From assembly GCA_019752535.1 (NCBI GenBank), contig JAIEMA010000037.1:1-55554 (forward strand): 55,554 nt of DNA, written 5' to 3'. Made by a program: the position numbers and the translations under genes. Of the stretch, positions 41,795 through 48,074 are shown in pieces. Below the pieces are notes generated by a model that made no database searches, was not told where the DNA came from, and was given only the letters and a program-made list of their open reading frames with translations. The stretch is from Bacteriovoracaceae bacterium (GTDB lineage: Bacteria > Bdellovibrionota > Bacteriovoracia > Bacteriovoracales > Bacteriovoracaceae). How positions within the stretch are numbered: the first letter of the stretch is position 1; every line of letters begins with the position of its first letter.

Positions 41795-42593
41795 AGACCC
41801 TGGCCTTTTGAACTTCAGAGAGAACCACGTCGAGGGCCGGAATCTCTTCATCCCATTCGATCAGTGTCACTGCCTCTGGAAAATCACCTTTAAACTTTTG
41901 ATAGAGATCCCAAACAGGCTGCCAGACAGGGCAAGAGTGAGTATCAAAGTAATAGGTCCCCATATCGCTAAAACCGGCCAGATGAATCTCCTTGACGGCC
42001 TTAGGGGGAATTTCCCTGATCCACTCAGCAGGACTAAACTTTTGATTATGTGAATTGACGTACACATTATTAATATCCAGGAGAATTTGGCATCCCGATC
42101 TCGTATGTAATTCTCTTAGGAACTGAGCTTCAGATAAGTCCGACTCTTTAAAACTTAAATAGGCAGAGAGATTCTCCAACATTAAAGGTCGACCAAGAAA
42201 TTCCTGAACTTTTTGAATTCTAGGGACAAGAAACCTTAGAGTTTCTTCCGTATAGGGGAAAGGAAGAAGATTATGAAGATTATTTTTTTTCAATCCTGTC
42301 CAACAGAGGTGATCTGAAATGAGGAGAGGGTCGATTCTTAACGCAAGGTCTTTAACTTTTTGAAGATAATCAAGATTTAGATCTTCATGTGAAGCAATGG
42401 AAAGGGACACTCCATGAAAACTGATTGGCAAATCCTCACGGATTTTTTCTAGCACCTTTAGTGGTCTACCATTGGTCTGAAAAAAATTCTCCGTAATTAT
42501 CTCAAAGAAATCTAAATCCAGGCCAGAGGGATTAACCTCCAGCCGAGATAAAATTTCAGGAAAATGAGTATGTCTCAATCCCATTCCAAACAT
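41784..42593 (-). CDS. MNIO (DUF692) RiPP-modifying oxidase (BufB-like)
   Basis: The start at 42593 is two bases after the precursor stop (TAATATG). The 269-aa protein is a TIM-barrel iron oxidase of the MbnB/HvfB/BufB family. Metal-ligand segments are visible: SFHGVSLSIASHED, LLISDHLCW, MLENLSAYL, LLDINNVYVNSHN, IHLAGFSD, FDTHSCPVW and LIEWDEE. It modifies cysteine residues in the precursor peptide to make a metal-chelating product. It uses the DUF2063 protein as partner. Confidence 0.88.
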   Translation of the reverse strand: MFGMGLRHTHFPEILSRLEVNPSGLDLDFFEIITENFFQTNGRPLKVLEKIREDLPISFHGVSLSIASHEDLNLDYLQKVKDLALRIDPLLISDHLCWTGLKKNNLHNLLPFPYTEETLRFLVPRIQKVQEFLGRPLMLENLSAYLSFKESDLSEAQFLRELHTRSGCQILLDINNVYVNSHNQKFSPAEWIREIPPKAVKEIHLAGFSDMGTYYFDTHSCPVWQPVWDLYQKFKGDFPEAVTLIEWDEEIPALDVVLSEVQKARVYAT

Positions 42594-42594
42594 A

Positions 42595-42891
42595 TTATTT
42601 GCTCGCGATTTTTCCGCCTTGATCCAAGCATTCTTTTTTAGATAGCTTGATAAGCCCTTTACCTTTACATGAATTCTGGCCAGCACAAGTCACCTCAGCG
42701 TTGCAAGCATTCTTCCCGCTACAGGCATCAATCTTTCCAGCGCATGCGCCTTGACCCTTACAAGAATTAACCCCATAGCACATAACTTGATCAGAAGTTT
42801 CTGCAGTCTTGCTGCCCATTGCTGAACATCCACCAAGAAGCATTAGGCCTGAAAGGGCACCCAGAATAAGTGCATTTTTATTCGTTTTCAT
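42595..42891 (-). CDS. bufferin-type RiPP precursor (BufA-like), copy 1, with lipobox
   Basis: The start at 42891 (MKTNKNALILGALSGLMLLG) has AAGGATATT before it. After the signal region is GGCSA, a lipobox-like site, so this copy may be lipid-anchored. The mature part has eight cysteines in the pattern MCYGVNSCKGQGACAG, DACSGKNAC, VTCAGQNSCKGKG and KKEC, typical of BufA2-type precursors that are modified by MNIO enzymes and bind copper. It heads the operon with the MNIO and DUF2063 genes under an ECF-type promoter. The second copy is at 43655-43957. Confidence 0.83.
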   Translation of the reverse strand: MKTNKNALILGALSGLMLLGGCSAMGSKTAETSDQVMCYGVNSCKGQGACAGKIDACSGKNACNAEVTCAGQNSCKGKGLIKLSKKECLDQGGKIASK

Positions 42892-42941
42892 AATATCCTT
42901 CAATTCACTCACTATAATTAATGAGTTGTATTTTATACTTA

Positions 42942-42967
42942 TTCGCTAAGAAAACCTAAAATGTTAC
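42942..42967 (-). promoter_or_regulatory. ECF sigma promoter of bufA copy 1
   Basis: Minus strand: GTAACA (with TGTAAC at 42962-42967), then exactly 16 bases, then CGAA (42942-42945). It equals the element before the other precursor gene and fits what I recall of SigF promoters of bufferin genes in Caulobacter (GTAACC-N16-CGAA). Confidence 0.75.
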
Positions 42968-43009
42968 AGGTACTTCAAATAAATCTGCAAACGACTTGCC
43001 CTCTGCGTA

Positions 43010-43043
43010 AAAGCTTTGGGCCCCTGTCAAGGCCCAAAGCTTT
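43010..43043 (-). terminator. terminator hairpin after the YceI gene
   Basis: AAAGCTTTGGGCC (43010-43022) and GGCCCAAAGCTTT (43031-43043) form a perfect 13-bp stem with an 8-base loop, 10 bases beyond the YceI stop. Only a short T-run follows on the minus strand, so termination strength is uncertain. It separates the YceI operon from the bufA copy 1 promoter. Confidence 0.7.
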
Positions 43044-43053
43044 AAATCAGAGT

Positions 43054-43653
43054 CTATTTTTTGGCGACAAGTTCAATTGAAAGAGTAAATTCGTTATCAA
43101 TTGCTTTATCACCAAGACTTTTAAAGAAGTCAGCAGACCCATATTTAAGATCCCATTTTGTACGATCAAGAACAACTTTCGTCTTGGCCGTAATTGCTCC
43201 AATCGGTTTTGATATAATAGCATCAAACTCAATTGGATTAGTTTTGCCAACAAAAGTCAGATCACCTTTCATTCTGAGACCTTTTTCTATTTTTTCAGAA
43301 CTTGTAATAACTAATTTTGCCTCTGGATTTTTATCTACGTTAAAAAAATCAGGAGATTTTAGATGACCCACTAATTTAGCATTATACTCATCAGTTTTCG
43401 GCATATCAGCATCAGTGATTGATTTCATATCAACGATGATTTCGCCTGAAGTGATAATGTCCCCAGTAAATGTTAAATATCCTTCTTTAGTTGATACGTT
43501 CCCATTGTGACCGCCTCCAATGACTTTTTTTGCTGCCCATTGAACTGACGTAGCAGTGTTATCAATTTTGTAAGTTTCAGTTATTGGCTTATCCTGAGCG
43601 AAAGCCGTTAGAGTTGTAATCAGAGCAAGCATCATTAAGATTAGTATATTCAT
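43054..43653 (-). CDS. YceI-family periplasmic lipid-binding-like protein
   Basis: A signal peptide (MNILILMMLALITTLTAFA) is followed by the YceI lipocalin-like fold: ETYKIDNTATSVQWAAKKVI, GYLTFTGDII, MKSITDADMPK, SPDFFNVDKNPEAKL, and GDLTFVGKTNPIEF. The family binds isoprenoid-like lipids or has redox roles in the periplasm. It is two bases after the second bufA-like precursor, in the place where an MNIO gene stands after the first copy. Confidence 0.88.
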   Translation of the reverse strand: MNILILMMLALITTLTAFAQDKPITETYKIDNTATSVQWAAKKVIGGGHNGNVSTKEGYLTFTGDIITSGEIIVDMKSITDADMPKTDEYNAKLVGHLKSPDFFNVDKNPEAKLVITSSEKIEKGLRMKGDLTFVGKTNPIEFDAIISKPIGAITAKTKVVLDRTKWDLKYGSADFFKSLGDKAIDNEFTLSIELVAKK

Positions 43654-43654
43654 A

Positions 43655-43957
43655 TTATTTGCTCGCGATTTTTCCGCCTTTAGCTAAGCAGTCTTTTTTC
43701 GGTAATTTTGTTAATCCCTTACCTTTGCACGAATTCTTACCAGAACAGCTAATTTCTGAATTACACCCATTTTTACCACTGCAAGAATCAACCTTCCCAG
43801 AACAGGTCCCCTGCCCTTTGCAAGAATTTACCCCATAACACATGACTTCTTCTGATCCTTCAGATTTTTTGTGGCTATCTGCATGTGCAGAATATCCTCC
43901 AAGAAGTATTAGGCCAGAAAGAGCACCAAGTAACAGAGCATTTTTATCCGCTTTCAT
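43655..43957 (-). CDS. bufferin-type RiPP precursor (BufA-like), copy 2, soluble form
   Basis: The start at 43957 (MKADKNALLLGALSGLILLG) is like copy 1 but the lipobox Cys is replaced by Tyr (LGGYSAHAD), giving an ordinary signal-peptidase site instead. The mature part keeps all eight cysteines (MCYGVNSCKGQGTCSG, DSCSGKNGC, ISCSGKNSCKGKG, KKDC). It is followed by YceI, not by its own MNIO, so the enzyme at 41784 probably serves both precursors. Its promoter equals that of copy 1. Confidence 0.82.
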   Translation of the reverse strand: MKADKNALLLGALSGLILLGGYSAHADSHKKSEGSEEVMCYGVNSCKGQGTCSGKVDSCSGKNGCNSEISCSGKNSCKGKGLTKLPKKDCLAKGGKIASK

Positions 43958-44007
43958 AAAAACCTTTCTTTCACTCACTTAAATTAGTGAAGTGTAACTT
44001 GAAGTAT

Positions 44008-44033
44008 TTCGCTACAAAGAACTAGAATGTTAC
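44008..44033 (-). promoter_or_regulatory. ECF sigma promoter of bufA copy 2
   Basis: Minus strand: GTAACA (TGTAAC at 44028-44033), 16 bases, CGAA (44008-44011). The -35 box overlaps the first codons of the divergent sigma factor gene. Confidence 0.75.
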
Positions 44034-44536
44034 ATATGCCTCAAAATAAACTTTCCGCTCTTTTACAGGCCGCACAAACGGGAAATGTAGAGGCCTATAA
44101 CCAGTTTCTAAATTCCTGCTCAGTCCTTCTTCGAGGAAGACTTAGCCGCTGGATAAAACGGACTGAAGTTCGGGAAGAAATTGCACAAGAAGTGCTAATC
44201 GGAATTCATCGCAACCTCCACACATTTTTGCCAGATCGTAGTGCCGAAGCCTGGGTAATAGGAATAGCCAAATATAAAATTGCTGATTACTACCGAAAGA
44301 ATCCTCATCAATTTGAAGAGTTATCTCATGATGTAACAATTCAGGACGAATCAACGAATGATCTATTGGATACCCTAGAAGAGTTACCCTCAAACCTAAG
44401 AGAAGCTCTTTATATGACAAAGGTAGAAGGTTTAAGTACCAAAGCTGCTGCGGGAAAACTGGGCATTAAAGAGAATGCTTTCAGAACGAGAATTTCGAGA
44501 GCGTTAGCTAAGTTGAGAGAGGATATTCTAACATGA
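44027..44536 (+). CDS. ECF sigma factor (SigF-like)
   Basis: The 169-aa protein has sigma region 2 (RGRLSRWIKRTEVREEIAQE, AWVIGIAKYKIADYYR) and region 4 (LPSNLREALYMTKVEGLSTK followed by AAAGKLGIKENAF) of small RNA polymerase sigma factors. ATG 44027 or 44036 are both possible; no clear Shine-Dalgarno. It overlaps the next gene (ATGA), an NrsF-type anti-sigma, and is divergent from a bufferin precursor. It should recognise the GTAACA-N16-CGAA promoters of both bufA copies and respond to metal stress. Confidence 0.88.
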   Translation: MLHMPQNKLSALLQAAQTGNVEAYNQFLNSCSVLLRGRLSRWIKRTEVREEIAQEVLIGIHRNLHTFLPDRSAEAWVIGIAKYKIADYYRKNPHQFEELSHDVTIQDESTNDLLDTLEELPSNLREALYMTKVEGLSTKAAAGKLGIKENAFRTRISRALAKLREDILT

Positions 44537-45147
44537 AATCAACAGAAGACCTTATTAAGGAACTAAGCCATTCGCATACTTCTGTTTCACGAGATTATTC
44601 GCCGTTTGTCAGGTCGGTACTTTTTCTCTATCTTTTATCAGCTTTAATCGCTGCAGTTTTATATTTTATCAGACCGTTCACATTTCATATTCAAAATATA
44701 AGTCATGGGATGGAATTAATTAGTTTATTTCTTTTTCTCAATGCACTTACTTATTTTGGATTCAAGTCATTTGTCCCAGGCGAAAGAAAGAAGGCCAGCT
44801 TTTATGCTGTTCTTATTTCATTTTCCTTGCTCCTACTCTCTTTGATTCCCCGTTACTTTGTAGGCCAGTCCTACAATGTCATCCGTCCAAATTGCGAATT
44901 TGAAGCAATGGGGGTTTCCTTGATTACAACATTACTGGGACATATTCTCTTGAGAAGAAATGAATATGCGTTAAGAAGCACTTTGAGCAAAGGGATTTTC
45001 TTGTCGATGCCCATGACAGCAATCGTATTTCTCCATGGAGTATGTAGTTTAGAACTATACCATGTATTTATGTGCCATATTGCGGCCTCACTTTTCATAC
45101 CATCGGTTTATTTAATTGCAATAAATCGAATGAGAAATAAGATCTAA
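44533..45147 (+). CDS. NrsF-type (DUF1109) membrane anti-sigma factor
   Basis: Starts in ATGA overlap with the sigma gene. A cytoplasmic N-terminus (MKSTEDLIKELSHSHTSVSR) is followed by six hydrophobic helices. Cysteines lie at RPNCEFEAM, VCSLELYH and FMCHIAA, in positions comparable to the periplasmic-side cysteines that NrsF proteins use to sense metals. It should hold the ECF sigma inactive at the membrane until metal or oxidative stress. Confidence 0.83.
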   Translation: MKSTEDLIKELSHSHTSVSRDYSPFVRSVLFLYLLSALIAAVLYFIRPFTFHIQNISHGMELISLFLFLNALTYFGFKSFVPGERKKASFYAVLISFSLLLLSLIPRYFVGQSYNVIRPNCEFEAMGVSLITTLLGHILLRRNEYALRSTLSKGIFLSMPMTAIVFLHGVCSLELYHVFMCHIAASLFIPSVYLIAINRMRNKI

Positions 45148-45161
45148 TTCGTTTTAATTTT

Positions 45162-45590
45162 TTAAAGGTAATTATTTAAATTTTTGATAGCCTCATGAAT
45201 TTCGTCCCGTACTTTTCGATAAACGGCCATAATCTCTTCTTCATTACTCATGTTCTTGGCCAGTGCGGGTGGATCTTGAAATCCAAGATGAATAACTTTG
45301 CTTCCGGGAAAATATGGGCACAGCTCTTTGGCAGAGTCACAAACGGTAATCACATAGTCAAAGTTCACCTTAGGTAATTCTTCAACCGTTTTCGAAAATT
45401 GAGTCGACAGGTCAATGCCTTCTTCCTTCATAACCTCAATTGCTCGATCATTCATTCCGTGTTTTTTTGTACCTGCAGAATAAACATTAAAATCATTTCC
45501 CCAATACTTACGACACCACCCCTCGGCCATTTGGGAGCGACATGAGTTACCAGAACATAAGAACATGATGTTTTTCTTTTTCGATAGCAT
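45162..45590 (-). CDS. arsC: thioredoxin-coupled arsenate reductase (LMW-PTP type)
   Basis: The 142-aa protein has the phosphatase-like P-loop LCSGNSCRSQ (Cys12, Arg18) and the relay cysteines in ITVCDSAKELCP (Cys84, Cys91). The spacing equals that of the S. aureus pI258 ArsC triad (Cys10, 82, 89). DPPALAK carries the general acid Asp. It reduces As(V) to As(III), the substrate of ArsM. No arsenite efflux pump gene is near it in the window. Confidence 0.92.
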   Translation of the reverse strand: MLSKKKNIMFLCSGNSCRSQMAEGWCRKYWGNDFNVYSAGTKKHGMNDRAIEVMKEEGIDLSTQFSKTVEELPKVNFDYVITVCDSAKELCPYFPGSKVIHLGFQDPPALAKNMSNEEEIMAVYRKVRDEIHEAIKNLNNYL

Positions 45591-45698
45591 TGGATTATAT
45601 TATCTAAAAACTTCAAAAAGTATGCCAATCAATTCAAGAATTTAATTCGACGGTCCAAGGAAAATTCTTTTCAATTTTCCCTGGATCATTCGTGTGAC

Positions 45699-46049
45699 TT
45701 AAAAACTCTGTAAAATCGTCTTGACCGTCTTTAGTTTTGCTGGCTCAAGCCTTTTAAGAATCCCTATGCAATCAAACAGTATATTCTCAGGCAATTCTAC
45801 CTTTCCATCAAAGAATGCTTTAAATTCGACAAGAGAATACCCATATCCATTTAAGAACTTAAGAATAAGATGAGGGGTTAAATCTTTTCTCCCGTTCTCT
45901 GTATGATTTACAGTGGCCTCAGACACCCCTATTACTCGTGCAGCTTGCCGCATTGATAACTTCCTAGACTCCCTAAAAAATTTGAGGATCTTCCCCTCTT
46001 TAGTAATCACCTTCATGTCGGAACGACGGTTCTTCTTTTTTAATTTCAT
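45699..46049 (-). CDS. XRE-family regulator
   Basis: The 116-aa protein has a Cro/C1-type helix-turn-helix (ILKFFRESRKLSMRQAARVI then GVSEATVNHTENGRKDLTP). AAGGAG lies eight bases before the ATG at 46049. The C-terminal half (GYSLVEFKAFFDGKVELPE) is a short extra domain. It is the last gene before ssrA, upstream of which are phased direct repeats it may bind. Confidence 0.85.
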   Translation of the reverse strand: MKLKKKNRRSDMKVITKEGKILKFFRESRKLSMRQAARVIGVSEATVNHTENGRKDLTPHLILKFLNGYGYSLVEFKAFFDGKVELPENILFDCIGILKRLEPAKLKTVKTILQSF

Positions 46050-46145
46050 GGCGCTTCTCCTTAAATAAAGTTGAACGCTCTTTGATTTTAATACGCAAGT
46101 AGTCCCATTTAATTCATGAACATAAGTCCAGTTTTAGATGGCAAA

Positions 46146-46160
46146 ACTACGCTGCGTAGT
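46146..46160. repeat. perfect 15-bp palindrome
   Basis: ACTACGC-T-GCGTAGT is a perfect inverted repeat with one central base, in the gene-free stretch upstream of the XRE gene. A near copy with one base less in the centre lies in the tmRNA body (46405-46418). Confidence 0.6.
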
Positions 46161-46186
46161 CCGAAATTTGGGTGGATTTTTTAAAA

Positions 46187-46248
46187 GTAGCACAGGTGTA
46201 GCACATAAGTAGCATAACTCATGTGATGTCCGGTGATTTTAAGTGATG
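46187..46248 (+). repeat. two sets of phased direct repeats
   Basis: GTAGCA occurs at 46187, 46198 and 46209, exactly 11 bases apart. GTGAT occurs at 46223, 46233 and 46243, exactly 10 bases apart. Both sets fall on helical turns and lie between the XRE gene and the ssrA terminator. They look like regulator or recombinase arm binding sites. The rest of the 46050-46310 gap holds nothing else that I can name. Confidence 0.6.
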
Positions 46249-46310
46249 AAGGAGGAGTGTGAGCAAAATCGCTGTTGGCGCTGGGAAACTAAGTTATTAA
46301 AAGTAGTTAT

Positions 46311-46342
46311 AAAAAAAGCCAACTCGATGGTTGGCTTTTTTT
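46311..46342 (-). terminator. ssrA terminator
   Basis: AGCCAAC and GTTGGCT form a stem around CATCGA, flanked by A7 and T7, so it can act on both strands. It lies nine bases downstream of the tmRNA 3' end. Confidence 0.88.
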
Positions 46343-46350
46343 GAATCCGA

Positions 46351-46714
46351 TGGTGGAGGTGAAGGGAATCGAACCCTTGTCCGAAGGACCTTCCGAGAGA
46401 GAGTACTACGTGCGTAGTTTATGAGTAAGCATAAACACTTTTTTCAGTTTTTGTAGAACTGACAAACACTCGGTGCTTTAGAGTTTCCCGACTGATCTCT
46501 TGTCAGTTTTGATTTCGGAGCTCCCAACGCGAGCTCTTTACTAGCTTTTTGTTATCGGTGCTAGCCCCTCAGGTACCAATTAGTTAAAAACTAATTAAGC
46601 AGCCATTGCATATTCGTTGCCGAATAAAATTTGATCGACTTTTATAGTGGCCGGCCGATCAACCACTGCACGCACTCAATTCTTCTAGTCCCCCGTCGAA
46701 ACCAGGGCACCCCC
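46351..46714 (-). ncRNA. ssrA: tmRNA
   Basis: The minus strand begins GGGGGTGCCCTGGTTTCGAC, the hallmark 5' end, and finishes TTCGATTCCCTTCACCTCC followed by ACCA, with a T-loop GGTTCGATTCC and a seven-pair acceptor stem. The tag frame 46595-46636 reads DQILFGNEYAMAA then TAA, resuming at GAT after AAAGTC. With its encoded CCA the RNA is 364 nt. It rescues stalled ribosomes and tags the peptide for degradation (YAMAA instead of the usual YALAA end). Confidence 0.95.
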
Positions 46715-46731
46715 GAATCAGTGACACTCTA

Positions 46732-46760
46732 AAGATAGTCATTCCTTGCATCCGTGGCAA
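46732..46760 (-). promoter_or_regulatory. ssrA promoter
   Basis: Minus strand: TTGCCA (46755-46760), 17-base spacer, TATCTT (46732-46737), 17 bases before the mature tmRNA 5' end, leaving a short leader for RNase P. Confidence 0.65.
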
Positions 46761-46887
46761 GGGTGGACAGCGAAATTCAGGGTGTTAGAGAGGGAATTTC
46801 TTCTCTTTGGGTGCGTTAGAGGGTCTTAAATCAGAGGAGTTATCTCTTCTTGGATTCACCCTACTTATTGCAACAATTTGTAGGAAT

Positions 46888-46915
46888 TGAAAAGTTCGTC
46901 AAATTGACGTATCCT
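46888..46915 (+). promoter_or_regulatory. higBA promoter with overlapping operator
   Basis: TTGAAA (46888-46893), 16-base spacer, TATCCT (46910-46915). The dyad CGTCA-AAT-TGACG (46897-46909) fills the spacer, a fitting site for autorepression by the HigA-type antitoxin. The rest of 46715-46887 holds the ssrA promoter and an AT/GA-rich stretch with no other feature. Confidence 0.6.
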
Positions 46916-46928
46916 AAGGAGCACCCTG

Positions 46929-47204
46929 ATGTGGGTTGTGGATTTAACAAGAATTGAGAAGAAGATTTGGAAGTTACCCAAACCGATAAGGTCCAAAATT
47001 GATGATTGGATTTGGGATGTTAAATTCAAGGGGCTACATGCAGTCAGGAAAATTCCAGGTTATCACGATGAACCTTTACAAGGAGATCGCTTCGGTCAGC
47101 GTTCAATACGTCTGAATCGAAGTTGGAGATTGATTTATGAAGAAAAAAAAGACGGTCAAATCAAAATCATCCAAGTCCAAGAGGTCTCAAAACATGAATA
47201 TTAA
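46929..47204 (+). CDS. HigB/RelE-like toxin
   Basis: The 91-aa protein matches the HigB/RelE fold: basic N-terminus (TRIEKKIWKLPKPIRSKIDD), KIPGYHDEPLQG and RSIRLNRSWRLIY near the end with conserved Arg and Tyr. Such toxins cut mRNA on the ribosome. It precedes the antitoxin, the usual HigBA order, with an 11-base overlap. AAGGAG precedes the ATG. Confidence 0.87.
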   Translation: MWVVDLTRIEKKIWKLPKPIRSKIDDWIWDVKFKGLHAVRKIPGYHDEPLQGDRFGQRSIRLNRSWRLIYEEKKDGQIKIIQVQEVSKHEY

Positions 47205-47517
47205 TGAAATCCACGAATCGACCAAAAGAATTCAAGAACGTATTGCAATTGAGTTAGGCCGTCGGACATTTGCACGCTCACTTAAAACTTGGCGAGAATG
47301 CGAAGAGCTCTCTCAGCGCGAACTCGCAAAAAAACTCAAGATCACTCCCTCCACTCTCGCGGACCTTGAAAGTGGACGTCGCATCCCAAGTCCCAAGCGT
47401 GCGGCCAAAATCGCCAATGTTTTGGGTGCCATGCCAGAGAGTTGGATCGAACTCGCGCTTCAAGACATGATCCGTCGGGATGGATTCAATTTTAAAATCT
47501 CACTTACCGCTTCGTAA
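47194..47517 (+). CDS. HigA-like antitoxin (XRE HTH)
   Basis: The ATG at 47194 overlaps the toxin gene by 11 bases; a longer start is in the toxin frame and improbable. The 107-aa protein has a Cro/C1 helix-turn-helix LSQRELAKKLKITPSTLADLESGRR (split to LSQRELAKKLKI and TPSTLADLESGRR). It binds HigB and represses the operon through the dyad at 46897-46909. Its end overlaps the convergent hypothetical gene by 18 bases. Confidence 0.86.
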   Translation: MNINEIHESTKRIQERIAIELGRRTFARSLKTWRECEELSQRELAKKLKITPSTLADLESGRRIPSPKRAAKIANVLGAMPESWIELALQDMIRRDGFNFKISLTAS

Positions 47518-47733
47518 GCTTAAAAGCGCCGTGACTCCATCACTATGAAATCCCGTGCGCTTAAAGCGCGCGTCAGTTAGGGGATCACACTTTGGATCAG
47601 ATTCGAGCATCACTTTAAGCGTTTCAGCTTCTGCGAGATCACTCGCCACAATCAGATAGAGACGTGTCTTATCCACAGGTGTGGGATAGACAAAAATACC
47701 TTTAGGGGAATGGGCGATCTTGAAATGGAGCAT
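47500..47733 (-). CDS. small hypothetical protein
   Basis: A 77-aa protein (MLHFKIAHSPKGIFVYPTPV at the start) of no recognised family. It reads like a complete small cytoplasmic domain with strands and one helix (AEAETLKVMLESDPK). It is two bases downstream of the Spx/YffB-like gene and therefore in its operon. Confidence 0.55.
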   Translation of the reverse strand: MLHFKIAHSPKGIFVYPTPVDKTRLYLIVASDLAEAETLKVMLESDPKCDPLTDARFKRTGFHSDGVTALLSLRSGK

Positions 47734-47735
47734 GT

Positions 47736-48074
47736 CTATTTTGAGAGCTTCTTATAAGCCTCTTCATCAAAACCAAACACTAAAACTTTCCCGTCACGCT
47801 CGAGGATAGGACGCTTTATCATCGAGCTATTAGCAATAATAAAAGCGGGGATTTTGGCTTCAGAGAGTTTCTCGAACTCTTCTTGATTTTTTCTAAACGT
47901 GGGGCCTCTCTTATTTAGAGGCCACTCTCCAAAAGCCTTCTTCCATCTCTCGATGTCACTGGCCGTCGGTGGCGTCTTCTTGAAATCCACAAATTCATAA
48001 GCGATCTTCTTTTTTTCTAAAAAAGTGCGCGCTTTCTTCACGGTGTCGCAATTGGGAATCCCATACATTTTCAT
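47736..48074 (-). CDS. Spx/YffB (ArsC-like) thioredoxin-fold protein
   Basis: A 112-aa protein with the family start MKMYGIPNCDTVKKARTFL. It has one Cys in NCDT, where ArsC has its catalytic Cys, and later NSSMIKRPILERDGK, matching YffB/ArsC-Spx family proteins. The lack of the RxxR-like arsenate motif and the housekeeping surroundings argue for YffB rather than arsenate reductase. It overlaps the subtilase gene (ATGA). Confidence 0.85.
   Translation of the reverse strand: MKMYGIPNCDTVKKARTFLEKKKIAYEFVDFKKTPPTASDIERWKKAFGEWPLNKRGPTFRKNQEEFEKLSEAKIPAFIIANSSMIKRPILERDGKVLVFGFDEEAYKKLSK

Noticed and set aside
47736-48074. A second arsenate reductase
   Set aside because: The protein starts like ArsC/Spx, but the surroundings and missing motif favour the YffB group; no arsenic gene is next to it.
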